A DNA stretch of 64,000 bases from Diplolepis rosae (Eukaryota; Arthropoda; Insecta; Hymenoptera; Diplolepididae), in assembly GCA_030998225.1 (NCBI GenBank), contig JAPYXD010000391.1, positions 4,716,501 through 4,780,500 of the forward strand, read 5' to 3'. The notes under the pieces were generated by a model. The model searched no databases, was not told the DNA's origin, and saw nothing but the letters and a program-made list of their open reading frames with translations. The translations under genes were made by a program, and so were the position numbers. Shown piece by piece: positions 33,826 to 47,053 of this stretch; the stretch's first letter is position 1, and the number at the start of each line of letters is the position of its first letter.

Positions 33826-36800
33826 CAGTGATCCCAGATCTGAAACCGACGCAGTGTCTCACACTCTCAGGCTGCCTGTCGGTGTGAAGTGGCGAGGGAG
33901 TGAAGACGGGGCACGTTGCCATTTTTCTTTCCTCGTCACTCCTGCATGCAAGAACGACTCGTCCCATTTCCCCTTATTCTCCTCGCTTCCTCGTTACAAT
34001 GCATGCGTTTTCAACTGTTCCAAGTTTTAGATTTCAGGCTGTCGTTTATCGAGTCGAAATTGAGAAATGTGTTTTTCTCGACTCCGTGCAAAAGAGGCGC
34101 GAAGCAGACGACAATTTCAAATTTACAGAATATGTAGTTATGGAAATAATACTTCTTTTTTCGATATTTTAATCAATTTTTCCCTAAAATAAACATCTAT
34201 AAGATTTAAAAAAATTGTGGAATCATTTTGAAAGTCTAAACATTATTTTAAAGTGGAAATTTGAAATTAATAAATATTTACAATTTGAATCTATATATAA
34301 AATATATATACGTACATATATATATATACATAAAATTTAAGATTAAAAATTACATTCTCAATTTTATGTTAGACTTATTTTCATCTCACTTTTTGCAACC
34401 TAATCACAGACTTTTCATTCAAAAAATGAATTGCTTTACGGAAAGGAAAAATTTTCTAATAGGAGGAGATAAATTAAAAAGCTAAAAAATGTGTTCAGTG
34501 ATATTTGCATATGATCACATAAGTATTTATTGATTTCAAATTTTACATGAAAATTTTTTTTTCAAGTTCGTGTTTAAATCTTGTCACGATTTTACAAGAT
34601 CTTATGGGCAGCTGCAATCTGTTAAATGAAATATTTTTTAATTCTTAATTTGCCTGTTCTTCTGGAATCGTAGGAAAAATTCAAAGTCGATAAATGCTTA
34701 AAATTTTATATCAAGATTTCAATTGCAAAATTTTAATGCTTTGTGAATAAACTGATTCATATTTAGAAAATACTTCAACTCTGTGAAGCATTTTTATATT
34801 TTAAGTGTAAAATCTGTGCTTAGGTCACAAAAAATTAAGATAAAAATACTTTCATTATAAAATTTAGAATGTAGATTTAGCACTCATTAGGTCAAATGTT
34901 TATTACTTCTTCATGTAAAATACTCTGCACATAATTCTCTGATTACATGTTTTTTAAATGTTGGAACATTTAAGAAATTCATGAATATTTAACCTATTTA
35001 TAAAAACTAAAAATGTACAAATAAAGCTTCGACTGACAAATCCAAGAATTTGTCAATTATTGATCTATTTTCTTGTAAGTTTGAACATAGGAGAACTTAA
35101 AATTAAATTAAACCTTTCTTTAATCTTGAGAATTCTTCCAGAACTTCATTTCAGGTGAGTGACTTTTTTTAAATGAAAGATTTCGTAATTCTAAATTAGG
35201 CTCATCGTGTAAAATTGTAAAAAAATTCTAAAGCTTCAAAGTAAATTTTTCTGTTTAATTCAAAGCTAATAAGTATTCAATGTTTCAAATCAAAATATTA
35301 AATGAAAGATATTCAATCTCTGGGAATTAACTGCTTTAAGAATACAATTTTTTCCTCTTTATAAAAAATCTCAATTTTCAAATTGAAAGTCTTCGGATAG
35401 GTCACTAAAACTTGGGATGAAAATACTTGTATTATACAAGTTACTTTAAATTTTTAAATCTTTTTACAATGTTGCAAGATAAGCCTAATTTAGAATTACA
35501 AAATCTTTCATTAAAAAAAAAAGTCACTCACCTGAAATGAACTTCCGGAAGAATCCTTATAAGAATAAAGAAAGGTTTAAGCATCACTTGAAAAATAATA
35601 TCAGTTTGGAATTTTAATTCCTTTTACTCTCTAAATCTGAATCAGTCAAATTTTTCACTTAATCTTTCATTTAATATTTTGATTTGAAACATTGAATACT
35701 TATTAGCTTTGAATTAAACAGAAAAATTTACTTTGAAGCTTTAGAATTTTTTTACAATTTTACACGATGAGCCTAATTTAGAATTACGAAATCTTTCATT
35801 TAAAAAAAGTCACTCACCTGAAATGAAGTTCTGGAAGAATTCTCAAGATTAAAGAAAGGTTTAATTTAATTTTAAGTTCTCCTATGTTCAAACTTACAAG
35901 AAAATAGATCAATAATTGACAAATTCTTGGATTTGTCAGTCGAAGCTTTATTTGTACATTTTTAGTTTTTATAAATAGGTTAAATATTCATGAATTTCTT
36001 AAATGTTCCAACATTTAAAAAACATGTAATCAGAGAATTATGTGCAGAGTATTTTACATGAAGAAGTAATAAACATTTGACCTAATGAGTGCTAAATCTA
36101 CATTCTAAATTTTATAATGAAAGTATTTTTATCTTAATTTTTTGTGACCTAAGCACAGATTTTACACTTAAAATATAAAAATGCTTCACAGAGTTGAAGT
36201 ATTTTCTAAATATGAATCAGTTTATTCACAAAGCATTAAAATTTTGCAATTGAAATCTTGATATAAAATTTTAAGCATTTATCGACTTTGAATTTTTCCT
36301 ACGATTCCAGAAGAACAGGCAAATTAAGAATTAAAAAATATTTCATTTAACAGATTGCAGCTGCCCATAAGATCTTGTAAAATCGTGACAAGATTTAAAC
36401 ACGAACTTGAAAAAAAAATTTTCATGTAAAATTTGAAATCAATAAATACTTATGTGATCATATGCAAATATCACTGAACACATTTTTTAGCTTTTTAATT
36501 TATCTCCTCCTATTAGAAAATTTTTCCTTTCCGTAAAGCAATTCATTTTTTGAATGAAAAGTCTGTGATTAGGTTGCAAAAAGTGAGATGAAAATAAGTC
36601 TAACATAAAATTGAGAATGTAATTTTTAATCTTAAATTTTATGTATATATATATATATGTACGTATATATATTTTATATATAGATTCAAATTGTAAATAT
36701 TTATTAATTTCAAATTTCCACTTTAAAATAATGTTTAGACTTTCAAAATGATTCCACAATTTTTTTAAATCTTATAGATGTTTATTTTAGGGAAAAATTG

Positions 36801-37148
36801 ATTAAAATATCGAAAAAAGAAGTATTATTTCCATAACTACATATTCTGTAAATTTGAAATTGTCGTCTGCTTCGCGCCTCTTTTGCACGGAGTCGAGAAA
36901 AACACATTTCTCAATTTCGACTCGATAAACGACAGCCTGAAATCTAAAACTTGGAACAGTTGAAAACGCATGCATTGTAACGAGGAAGCGAGGAGAATAA
37001 GGGGAAATGGGACGAGTCGTTCTTGCATGCAGGAGTGACGAGGAAAGAAAAATGGCAACGTGCCCCGTCTTCACTCCCTCGCCACTTCACACCGACAGGC
37101 AGCCTGAGAGTGTGAGACACTGCGTCGGTTTCAGATCTGGGATCACTG
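33826..37148. mobile_element. Foldback element A: 1.49-kb inverted arms
   Basis: 33826-35310 and 35660-37148 are near-perfect reverse complements around a spacer of about 350 bp that has its own shorter inverted copies. The ends read CAGTGATCCC, reminiscent of hAT-type termini. CACTGGAT occurs just outside both ends (33816-33823 and 37149-37156), offset by two bases on the left: a likely 8-bp target duplication. Open frames inside mirror each other and are not genes. Confidence 0.8.
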
Positions 37149-37197
37149 CACTGGATGCACAACAGCCGTATGCATCAGAAAAGAAAATGGCGCCCCG

Positions 37198-38920
37198 TTA
37201 GTGTCGTAAGTTGAATTCCTAAGTTAGTTTGCCGAACCGTCACACACGGCGCTAACTGTACCATCACTCCCTGAAAATTCACAGTGACATACGAAGAATT
37301 TAATAAAAAATTTTTTAAATATATTATTCAATGCCATAAACAAATAAAAGAGATCAGACTTTAAATAATAATATTATTTGAATATTTTAAATTAAATTTT
37401 CCCCTTTTTATTCAGATTTATCTCGTACAAAAACTATTTTGAAACATTCAGCTGATATTAGAATTTAAATATTAATATCTCTTTTATTCCTTTTTGGCAT
37501 TGAATAATAACTTTTTTTAAATTTTTATATTTAATTGTCTACATATCACTGCATTTATATTATTTTTTTAAGGTAAAATTAAGTTGAAAAATAGAAAAAA
37601 ATGAAAAATTCTGAACAAGGAACGAAGTTGATGAGAGTTGTAATTAGTTGGAAATCATTATGAATAATTAAAGAAAATAGAATATAAAAAAAGGAGAATA
37701 TTAATTTATATTTTTAAAATAGTTAATTAACATTAATGAAAAGAGTATAATAAGAACAATTACATTTTTTTTTCATTTTCAAAACCAAAAGTAGTCTATC
37801 TACGTCCGTTTTCATCGTCTCTAACATTCACGAAATGTGAAAGTTGAAATTTAGGGAAACAAAAAGTTGTAAAAATTCAAAGTATTTTCATACCTAAAAA
37901 GCGGATCCTACAAAATGTGAAAATTAATTATTAGAAACAAAATAGAAAATATTTAACTTAGAAATACATTAAAAGTATTTTTATATTATTTTTTATGAAT
38001 GATTTCACGAATTTGAACTTTTACACCTTTGTTTCACTAAATTTAAACTTTCACAGCATCCAGGTAAAAATGATTACAGTTTCTTTCATATACATCGGAT
38101 ATTTTCCGTAAATCTGCCTTTGTGATAGATGAACAAAAATTTTGAAAAGTTCATTGCTTTAAGTGTTATTAAAAATGGTTTTAATTAATGTAATATTTGA
38201 GAAGAGTAGCAAGTTTATATGAATAATTTGGTCCAGTTTCTACTTGTTTGTCTCCAAAGTACATAAAATGTTGTTTCCAAAAATTCGTGAATGTTAGAGA
38301 GGATGAAAACGTACGTAGATAGACTACTTTTGGATTTGAAAATGGAAAAAAAATTTAATTGTTCTTATTATACTGTTTTTATTAATGTTAGTTAACTATT
38401 TAATAAAAAAAAATTATATTCACCTTATTTTATATTCTATTTTCTTTAATTATTCATAATGATTTCCAACTAATTACAACTCTCATCAACTTCGTTCCTT
38501 GTTCAGAATTTTTCATTTTTTTCTATTTTTCAACTTAATTTTACCTTAAAAAAATAATATAAATGCAGTGATATGTAGACAATTAAATATAAAAATTAAA
38601 AAAAAGTTATTATTCAATGCCAAAAAGGAATAAAAGAGATATTAATATTTAAATTCTAATATCAGCTGAATGTTTCAAAATAGTTTTTGTACGAGATAAA
38701 TCTGAATAAAAAGGGGAAAATTTAATTTAAAATATTCAAATAATATTATTATTTAAAGTCTAATCTCTTTTATTTGTTTATGGCATTGAATAATACATTT
38801 AAAAAAATTTTTTTATTAAATTCTTCGTATGTTACTGTGTATTTTCAAGAAGTGATGGTAAGTTAGCGCCGCGTGTGACGATTCGGCAAACTAACTTAGG
38901 AATTCAACTTAGGACACTAA
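37198..38920. mobile_element. Foldback element B, copy 1
   Basis: The arms start TTAGTGTC(C/G)TAAGTTGAATT and cover about 37198-37860 and 38270-38920. A shared inner segment (TAGTCTATCTACGT and its complement) marks the ends of the arms. The spacer is about 400 bp. Two further partial copies of the same family are split by Gypsy-2 (39345-39582 and 63389-63660). No coding capacity. Confidence 0.8.
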
Positions 38921-38923
38921 GGG

Positions 38924-39349
38924 GGTCAAGTTAGAATCGTGATATACGGGCTGATGCATACGGCTAGAGTGAGACGAATTTGTCAAATTATCAAATTGAT
39001 CTACCCAGAGTGGTTCTGTTGATTAATTTTTTGATAAAGAAGTGCATTATAAAAGTGGTAAGTATCTATCGAATATAATAAGATTGTAAATCTTGAAATT
39101 AAAATTATGGTATTTGTTATTACTTCGTAAATCGTGCGTTGAAACAATGTTAAATAGTTTTTTGCCTTAAAGGTGAGAAAATTTAATCCGAGAAATGTTC
39201 AAGATTTTGAAGATCGCATATAATATAATTTAATGAATTTAATATAATACATTTTTTTCTTAGCAATGTCGTGTGGCGTACCGGGTTGCTGTTCAAAGCA
39301 GGTGTATGCATCAGCCCGTATTTCACGATTCTAACTTGACCTCGTTAGT
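38924..39349. repeat. Short inverted repeat around a spliced-looking segment
   Basis: 38924-38965 and 39309-39349 are reverse complements (GGCTGATGCATAC and its complement, with GGTCAAGTTAGAATCGTG). They lie between the outer end of foldback B copy 1 and the start of copy 2, and enclose about 340 bp with a donor and acceptor (next entry). Confidence 0.6.
39264..39301 (+). CDS. Possible first coding exon of a THAP-type zinc-finger protein
   Basis: A strong donor AAAAGTG|GTAAGTAT at 39058 is followed about 205 bases later by an acceptor TTTTTTTCTTAG|CA at 39263. The ATG comes at once: MSCGVPGCCSKQ, the C-x4-C start that THAP domains show. CAG|GTGTAT at 39301 could be the next donor. Nothing further of a THAP domain is found nearby, so this may be the captured or truncated 5' end of a transposase or host gene. 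Confidence 0.3.
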
Positions 39350-39582
39350 GTCCTAAGTTGAATTCCTAAGTTAGTTTGCCGAATCGTCACACGCGGCGCT
39401 AACTTACCATCACTTCCTGAAAATACACAGTAACATACGAAGAATTTAATAAAAAAAATTTTTTAAATGTATTATTCAATGCCATAAACAAATAAAAGAG
39501 ATTAGACTTTAAATAATAATATTATTTGAATATTTTAAATTAAATTTTCCCCTTTTTATTCATATTAATCTCGTACAAAAAG
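39345..39582. repeat. Foldback element B, copy 2, left part
   Basis: Matches 37198-37440 (same TTAGTGTCCTAAG end). It stops at CTCGTACAAAAA, where Gypsy-2 sequence begins. The continuation of the same family is found 23.8 kb away at 63389. About 100 bp of the foldback and the Gypsy-2 5' LTR are missing at this junction. Confidence 0.7.
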
Positions 39583-39606
39583 ACAAGACTAATTAATAAT
39601 CAAAGT

Positions 39607-40658
39607 ATGTCAAGTGAAAATTCAGAAAAAACTAGCGGGTTTCATTCAAGTTTTTATACAGATTTAAGCATTGTAACCGGATCTAGTAATCAAGATCAAA
39701 CTCTAACGAACGAATTATCTTATTTTGACGAATTCAATTTGCTAAGCTCAACAGTAATAACAATAGATAATAAAACTTTGAAAGAAAGATTGGAAACCTC
39801 ATTGGCACGCGAATCTATAATTAGTAACAACGACAGCGACGACGACAAAAGCGACACGGAAGTCATAGATCAAGATAATCCAGTAATAGTAAATAACGAA
39901 GAAATGTCCGTAGTCATACCCAACAGCCAGCAGGTATCCTTACGCGACGCGCTAGAGGTGGTCCCATTGTTCGACGGAAGCAACCTCCCATTGTCACATT
40001 TTATTGAGGGTTGCATGGAGGCAAAGGCAATGCTACCGACACCTGCAGCTCAAGAAAAGAAAGAGAAAATGTACTTTCCTATGCTGCTAGGATAAAAGAA
40101 ATTGTCGACAAAAGAGCTCACAGGCTCAATAATAATGGTCAGGTAGATAATAATTTTAAAGTAAACGTTGAAAAAGACGTATTTCAATGTTTTATACGCG
40201 GTTTGCGTCCTGAGTTAGAAATTCGTGTTGAAGAAAAGGATACTTTTAAAGAAGTTATTAGCGACAGTATTGATATAGAATGAAGATTGGCTGCAAATTC
40301 CGCACTACGAAGAAATAAAAACATGGATTATTCAAAAAGTGACGAATCAACTAATAATAAAAATAATAAAACAACCCGATTTAACGTAGCACTTGAAAAC
40401 AAAACTATTTGTTTAATTTGTAAAAAACCAGGTCACACAATTGAAAAATGTTTTCATTTAAGTAAAGCTCAAGATGCAGTTCTTGATAATAAACAAAAAA
40501 AATTTTTGCGTCCTAACCAACAAGGATATAGTAATTTCAATGGTCAAAGAAGTAATAATAATAATAATTTTGCAAGAAACAATTACAATAATTATCCGAA
40601 TAACAATTTTTTAAGAAATAAAAATTATAATTTTAATAATGTTACGTCAGAAACGTAA
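39607..40658 (+). pseudogene. Gypsy-2 gag, first part
   Basis: Begins MSSENSEKTSGF. It shares SLRDALEVVPLFDGSNLPLS with Gypsy-1 gag, then loses about 55 capsid residues and shifts frame near 40050, where a second frame continues with VLSYAARIKEIVDKRA. An in-frame TGA lies at 40281-40283. A CCHC knuckle CLICKKPGHTIEKC is at about 40420-40450. An Asn-rich tail runs into the solo LTR at 40640. Confidence 0.85.
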
Positions 40659-41579
40659 CATTTCTCTTTTTAAAAGATCTCCTCGTTTTATGTCAGGATC
40701 AGAAGGATCCTCTCTAAGGGATGAGGAATAGTCAGTGATTGAGAAGGGTTAGGTATATAAAATATATTTATTGACAATTGAAATTATATCAGGTAAGCAC
40801 CATGGAAATGTAAAATAGAATCAAAATTAGAAATACCCTTTTAGTTATCCTGAGTTGAATTGATTGATGATCAATTGAGTCCAGTAAGCGAATGTGGTCA
40901 GTTGAGTGTAACTTGTAATCTTCAGGTAGTTGCAGTTGTATAGTAGATTCGTAATCTAGACGGTTGATCTAGTTGATTCTTCGATCCCAGTTTCGAGAGA
41001 ATTTGGAAGGCGATTCCCCTTCACTTTCTAATGTCGTTGAACTCAGCGCCGAGTTAGAATTCGGGTTGAGTAGCGGTAGAAATCTGGAGAAGCTGGACTG
41101 ACTGGATTGCACTCGCGGTATAGATTCGATGGCACTAGACTGGACTCGCGTTGGTCACATTGTAAAAATCGGACGTGGACTAACTAACTGAACTCGCGGT
41201 GTAAAGATGATGGTACTGGATTGACTTCTCTTGGAACTTTCGCTTTTTCTAGAACTTTGAAAGGTCAAGTATGACGAGTAACATGCTATGACCAGTCGCA
41301 TGTTATTACAAGTCACATGCTATTACAAGTCGCATGTTATGACGGTAGTGTGTTGGTATTGTAGGGCTTCATTCACTTTCTCTCTAGGTCAGTCAATTTG
41401 TTATCATGTGTGGGTATTATAACGACACATGGTAATTTCATATTGATCATCCTATTGATCTGTAGATTTGTCTATAACTTGCGTCGATAAAATCACACTC
41501 GCTGTAATGCTGTCTTGATCCCTTTATTGGTTTCTTAATCTGCTTGTTACTTGTGGCGGTAGAGTCGCGGGACGTCACA
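40640..41579 (-). repeat. Solo LTR (940 bp) of the Gypsy-2 family, inserted in gag
   Basis: Starts TGTTACGTC and ends GACGTCACA on the plus strand, with ATAA duplicated at 40636-39 and 41580-83. Its reverse complement shares both ends with the Gypsy-2 3' LTR (TGTnACGTCCCGCGAC and CATCCCTnAGnGAGGATC). An insertion followed by LTR-LTR recombination explains it. Confidence 0.85.
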
Positions 41580-41581
41580 AT

Positions 41582-41985
41582 AACAACAACAATAATAATT
41601 TGCAAAATAGAAATAATAATTGTAGAAACAATAATAATAATTTTTTACAACAAAGATACAACAATAATAATAATTTTCCTAGAAATTTTTACAATAATAA
41701 CAATAGTGTTAATAATAATAATAGACAATGGAATCCAGGACAGTATAAAAAATTTAACTCAGGACAGTTCCAAAATAGAAATAAATCATATGAAAATAGA
41801 TTTTTACAGAATAATAACACAACAAAATTTAAATTATACAGAAATAATTTGCAATTACTGTAAAAAACCCGGTCATTTAGTACGAGAGTGCAAGATACGA
41901 CCAAATAACCAATCACAAACAGCTCATCAGGAAAACTCCAAAGCTCTCCCCAGCTCGGGTGCACTGAGGAAGGTATAAATCGAGA
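41582..41985 (+). pseudogene. Gypsy-2 gag, second part with second zinc knuckle
   Basis: Resumes the Asn-rich stretch directly after the solo LTR. After a frame change it reaches the CCHC knuckle CNYCKKPGHLVREC at about 41850-41890, the counterpart of Gypsy-1's second knuckle. Confidence 0.8.
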
Positions 41986-42045
41986 ACCACTGGCATCCAC
42001 TTCTAACGATCATACAACAACGACAATAAATATTTGAAATTCCAC

Positions 42046-42137
42046 TTCGATTCCATCAATTATAATATCAACGGAAGGTTTAAAAAATCCAACACACATG
42101 ATGATCGATACTGGTGCTGCTCGAAATTTAATTAAAC
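42046..42137 (+). pseudogene. Gypsy-2 protease, N-terminal part
   Basis: HMMIDTGAARNLIK is the retropepsin active site (DTGA). The reading is cut exactly at TAAAC (42133-42137) by the copia insertion and resumes at 47450. Confidence 0.85.
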
Positions 42138-42533
42138 TATTGGAAATGGGTGAATTAAATAAAACAAAAACTCAGAATATTTCAATTTAACTTTATAATT
42201 TATTCTGAGTAGCACAAGGAAAGACGCACGTCTGATCTCTAGGAGAACCAGTCAAAGGACTAAGGGCTAGAGCTAGAGCGATTTGCTAGCTATCGGGAAC
42301 GCAGTCTGCATTCTATCAGAAAAACAATGGTTCCTTTTACTATAAGTACATGCAGACTCCAGACGGCTAAGCTCTCCATAAAATTCTAGACGAGTGACAT
42401 GTCACAGCGTCAAGCGTTGTAACCCGAGCTAGTCATAAAACTATGAACCTAAAAAGGGCCTTTCTTTCCTAGCCTTAACTTTCTATATTTGTTCAATAAA
42501 TTGCTTTTGAGTTAAAAGCTAGTATTTCCAACA
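42138..42533 (-). repeat. Copia 3' LTR
   Basis: 396 bp. Plus-strand ends are TATTGGAAATGGG and TATTTCCAACA. Confidence 0.92.
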
Positions 42534-42606
42534 CGCCCCCTCAAAAACAAATCTATTGAACATTAATTTATTACTATATTAATTTTGATAAAGAGAATAC
42601 AATTTA

Positions 42607-42873
42607 ATGCTAAATACTAACTCTTATTTATTACTATGTCGATTTTACTTAAAAGAATACATACTCGTATATATATCAACTATGTTCAAACAAAGAATAA
42701 AATTTAATACTAAATACCTATGTGCTTCCTTCCCTGTGCTCGCTCAGTTTCTGCGAAACTACATATGGTCCAACATTCATTGCAAGGATTAGGAAAACCC
42801 AGAAAACCCAATGATACCATTTCATATATTCTTTACATGATAAAACTTATACGCCTATACATTTCTTATAATT
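42607..42873. other. Copia 3' untranslated segment
   Basis: Between the end of RNase H and the 3' LTR. Non-coding AT-rich sequence; nothing else seen. Confidence 0.5.
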
Positions 42874-45800
42874 TTACTCCAAGCCCATCTCTTTTCTGAA
42901 CTCCAGAAATTTAACTGCAGGCAACGGCTTGGTCAGTGCATCTGCCAATTGATTTCCTGTAGGAATATATATCAATTTTACTATATTTTTCTCAACTTGC
43001 TCTCTTGAGAAATGATATTTTATATCTATATGCTTAGATCTCTTGTGATTGGTAGGATTGCTTGCTATACTAATACAACCATTATTATCTTCATAAATTA
43101 CTATAGGTTCTAAAATTTTTATCTTTATACTAATTGCTAATGACCTTAACCAAAGAGCTTCTCGCACAGCTTCAAAAAGAGCCATATATTCAGCTTCTGT
43201 AGATGAAGCTGCTACTGAGGCTTGTTTTCTAGTATTCCAACTAATCGTACAATTCTCAAATAATTTAAATAAATTTCCAGTTGTGCTTTTTCTGTCAAGT
43301 TCATCATTACCGCCCCAGTCAGAGTCTACAAAACCACTTATAAAATCATTATAATTCTGTTTTACGTAATTTAATTTGATATTTATTGAACCTTTAAGAT
43401 ATCTTAAAACTCTTTTTAAATTTTGCCAGAGCTCTTTATTATATTTATTTGTATATCTACTTAAAATATTAATTGCAACACATAAATCAGGTCGTGTGCA
43501 AATCATAATATACATTATGTATCCAATTTAATTACGACAAGGAGCATCATATATTTCATCAGAATTTAACTCAAAATAGTTTAATTTACTAGGAAGTGGT
43601 GTACTAACAGCTTTACAATCTGACATTTTAAATTTTTCTAAAACCTTTTTTATATAAGCGCTTTGATCTAAAAATATTTTATTTACTGTTCTCTCTACCT
43701 TAATACCAAGAAAAAGCTTAATATCTTTCAAATCAGTCATTGAAAATTTATTCATAAGATAATTTTTAAAGTTATTCATTACTTCAATATTAGCAGTAGC
43801 AATCACAAGATCATCTACATATAATACAACATATATATTTTCATGTATATTTCCTCTATACAATATATATATACATCTATCAACTGATGAATTTTGAAAG
43901 CCTTTTTCTATAAGAGCTTTTTCAAACATCTCAAACCAACATCTTGCTGCCTGTTTTAATCCATACAAAGCTTTATTTAATTTACATACTTGATTTGCAT
44001 TACATTTAACTCCTTGAGGAACTCTCATATAAATTTCTTCTTTTAATATACCATTTAAAAATGCAGTTTTAACATCCATATGATGTATTAATAAATTAAA
44101 CTGATTAGCAAATGCAACGATAAATCTAAAACTAGAAATTCTTGCTACTGGAGCAAACGTTTCATTATAATCAATCAAGTATTCTTGACTAAAACCACGA
44201 GCAACAAGACGAGCTTTGTACCTCAATGGATTTCCAAATTCATCATATTTTATAGTAAATATCCATTTGCAATCTACAATATTTCTGTCATTTGGTCTTG
44301 ACACTAATGTCCAAGTTTTATTAATCATTAGAGAATTTATTTCGTCATTAATGGCTTCTTCCCATTTTACTCTATCATCTCTAATTTTAATTTCATTATA
44401 TGATACAGGTATGTCTTTAACTAGAGTTTCAGCTATCATAATATAATCGTACTCTATATTATATTCATTATAAGAAATAGGTGGCCGTTGTTTTATCCTC
44501 TCACTCTTTCTAGTCTTATTATTTATTTTGGCATTTTTATCAACTATCCCTTTTTCTATTGACTTTGAAACATTTAGTTTTTGAATCTCATTATCAGATT
44601 CATAATTATCACATTTACTTGAAATATCGGAATTTCCTTTTTCAGATTTATGTGACTTTGTATCTTATTTATCAATATCAGATTTCTCAAACATATCTGA
44701 TTTATCTTTATCAGATTTTTGCAATTGTACTACTGATTTTGACCTTATGTCAGATTCATCAGTTTCTTTACCCTCATTTACTCCACTTTTCTTTAGTGGT
44801 CTAGTAACTAAGTAGTTTGTTTCGTCAATAATCACATCTCTAACTAAAACAAATTTTTCGTTTTCCACGTCCCATACTTTATACCAATTAGGAACATATC
44901 CGACTAATATACCTTTCAATGATTTTTCATCAAATTTTAGTTTTACGAATCTTATTATGTGTAAATACAGTTGAGCCAAATACTCTTAAATATTTTATTT
45001 GAGGCTTTTTATTATGCCACATTTCATATGGTGTTTTATTACATTTCAGAGCTTTGGTTGGCGTTAAATTAATTAAGTAAGTAGCAGTGAGCACTGCCTC
45101 GCCCCAAAATACTTTTTGCAAACTTGCACCGCATATTATTGCGCGTGCTTTTTCCGTTATTGTTCTAACCATACGCTCTGATACACCATTTAATTGAGGA
45201 GTTCGCGGAACTGTTAAATGATAACTAATGCCTTTTTGAACACAATAATTTTTCATTTCAGTTGACAAATATTCTCGACCGTTATCAATATATAAATTAA
45301 CTAATTTTGAATTAAAATGCGCTGTACTTTTCGCAACAAAATCTTGAAAAACGGAAAATACATCTGACTTGTATGTTATTAAATACGTTACACAATAATG
45401 TGTAAATTCGTCAACAAATAAAACAAAATAATTTTTATTATCAACTGTTGAAGGAGTGATCGGACCAAAAACGTCAGAATGAACAATAAACAATGGACGC
45501 TGTATATAATCTTTATTTTTGAACTTTTGAAATGGTAATCGTGCTTGTTTACCGTTAATTTTCCTATATGACCCAAACGCTGATGCCATAATTTATAATT
45601 ACAATTTCCAACATTATTTACTTGAAAATCATTACATTTTAATCTTGTTTTATCTATTTTAAAATCGATTGCCACTAAATTATTTAATTGTATACCAGTC
45701 ATAACAATTTTACCATTTCTACTTATCTTAATTCCTTTATTGTCAAAGATGATAGTTAATCCAGCCTTTTGCATCTTTGATACTGACAGTAGATTATGTG

Positions 45801-46845
45801 GAATCTCCGGGCTGTAGAGAACGTCTTCCAAAACGCATTTGATTCCTATGTTTGTGACTACGTCGATTTTTCCTTTCTTGGTTGCCGTTATAAAAACTCC
45901 ATTCTTGGCGACAGAGATGTTTATTGGTGGATTTAATTCAGTGTAACTCGAGAAAACTTTGTCTTGATTGATCAAATGATTCGATGCTCCTGAATCCAGT
46001 AGAAAAGTTAAATTTATGTCATCATTAATTTTTAAATTACCAGCCATAAATGCAAAACTATTTGTAGTGTCATTTATGGGATTTTCAGATAACTGCACTG
46101 TTAGGTCGGTTCTCTGGTTCTGTTGATTACGTTGCTGACTTTTCTTATAATAAAAACAATTTATTATTTTGTGACCTTTTCTTCCGCAGTGATGACACTT
46201 AATATTGTTTTTATTTTTAGGTTTGAAGTTTGAGTGTTTCTTTTTATTATATTTCTTGAAATTATTTCTTTCAAAATTAAAATTTTGTGTGTCAGACCGA
46301 CGATTCACATTTAAAACTTTTGCACTCGTGTCCCTACTTTCGGTTTTTAATTTAACTTCATGGTCTAAAAGTCTAGTTTTAACAAACGCCACAGTTAAAC
46401 TATCTTCTGATAGTGTTTCAATCGCAGTTATTATGCCATCATACGATTCAGGGAGAGTTAGTAGTAAATGAGACACTTCATCTGTTTCCTTCATTTCAGC
46501 ACCGGCGGCGAATAACTCCGTAATTAAATCATCAAATGTCATAAAATGGCGCACTAGTGGTGTATCTCCTTGTAGTTTCAGTTCAAGAAGCCTTTTTCTT
46601 AATGCTAACTGCGTGGCTATACTTTCACGTTCATAAATTGCATCTAAACTTAGTATTATTTGCTTTGCAGTAGTTTCAGATTTTACAACATTCAGTAAAG
46701 AATCTGATAAGTACTCGACAACCACATTTTTAGCGATTCGCTCTGCTTTAATCCAATCATCACCGGCTTTTTCAGGAACTGCATTATCAATTACTTTAAG
46801 CACATCAAGTTCACTTAATAAATTTCTTATTCGTAACTTCCACAC
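42874..46845 (-). pseudogene. Copia gag-pol polyprotein, broken
   Basis: Domains in order: UBN2-type gag from 46845; knuckle CHHCGRKGHKIINC; protease DSGASNHLI; GAG-pre-integrase start LWHQRLGHIG; integrase core with HSDVFGP (D), YIDNGREY (D) and NGVSERMVRT (E); RT with MDVKTAFLNG and YVDDLVIA; RNase H with DSDWGG and STEAEYMAL, ending TGNQLADALTKPL. Breaks: a frameshift or small deletion near 45590 (the CxxC of the integrase zinc region is missing), stops near 44665 and 44440, and a single TAA near 43526 between RT and RNase H. All catalytic residues I looked for are present but not in one frame. Confidence 0.93.
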
Positions 46846-47040
46846 ACTATATCGATCTCCATCGAAGGGTTTTATATTTCTTCTTAATTTAGAATGTTAC
46901 ATTATCACTATTATATATATATATCTATATCACTAGTTGATATGATAAGTTTAAATGTTCAAAAAGCTTATGCACACAAAACTACACATAAAATAAATTG
47001 AATTTACACTTATAATACACAGTTTTTAATTGACGTTATC

Positions 47041-47053
47041 TGGGCCCATAACC
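47041..47053 (-). promoter_or_regulatory. Copia primer-binding site, internal iMet tRNA
   Basis: Element-sense GGTTATGGGCCCA directly follows the 5' LTR. Insect copia elements use this internal fragment of initiator tRNA-Met as primer. Confidence 0.75.

Noticed and set aside
36487..37201. Open frames mirroring those at 33779-34485
   Set aside because: They are the inverted arm of foldback element A. The protein-like matches are only the palindrome read twice.
41544..42000. Leu/Ile-rich hydrophobic frames around 41.6-42.0 kb
   Set aside because: These are shadow frames of the AAT-rich Asn repeats in Gypsy-2 gag.
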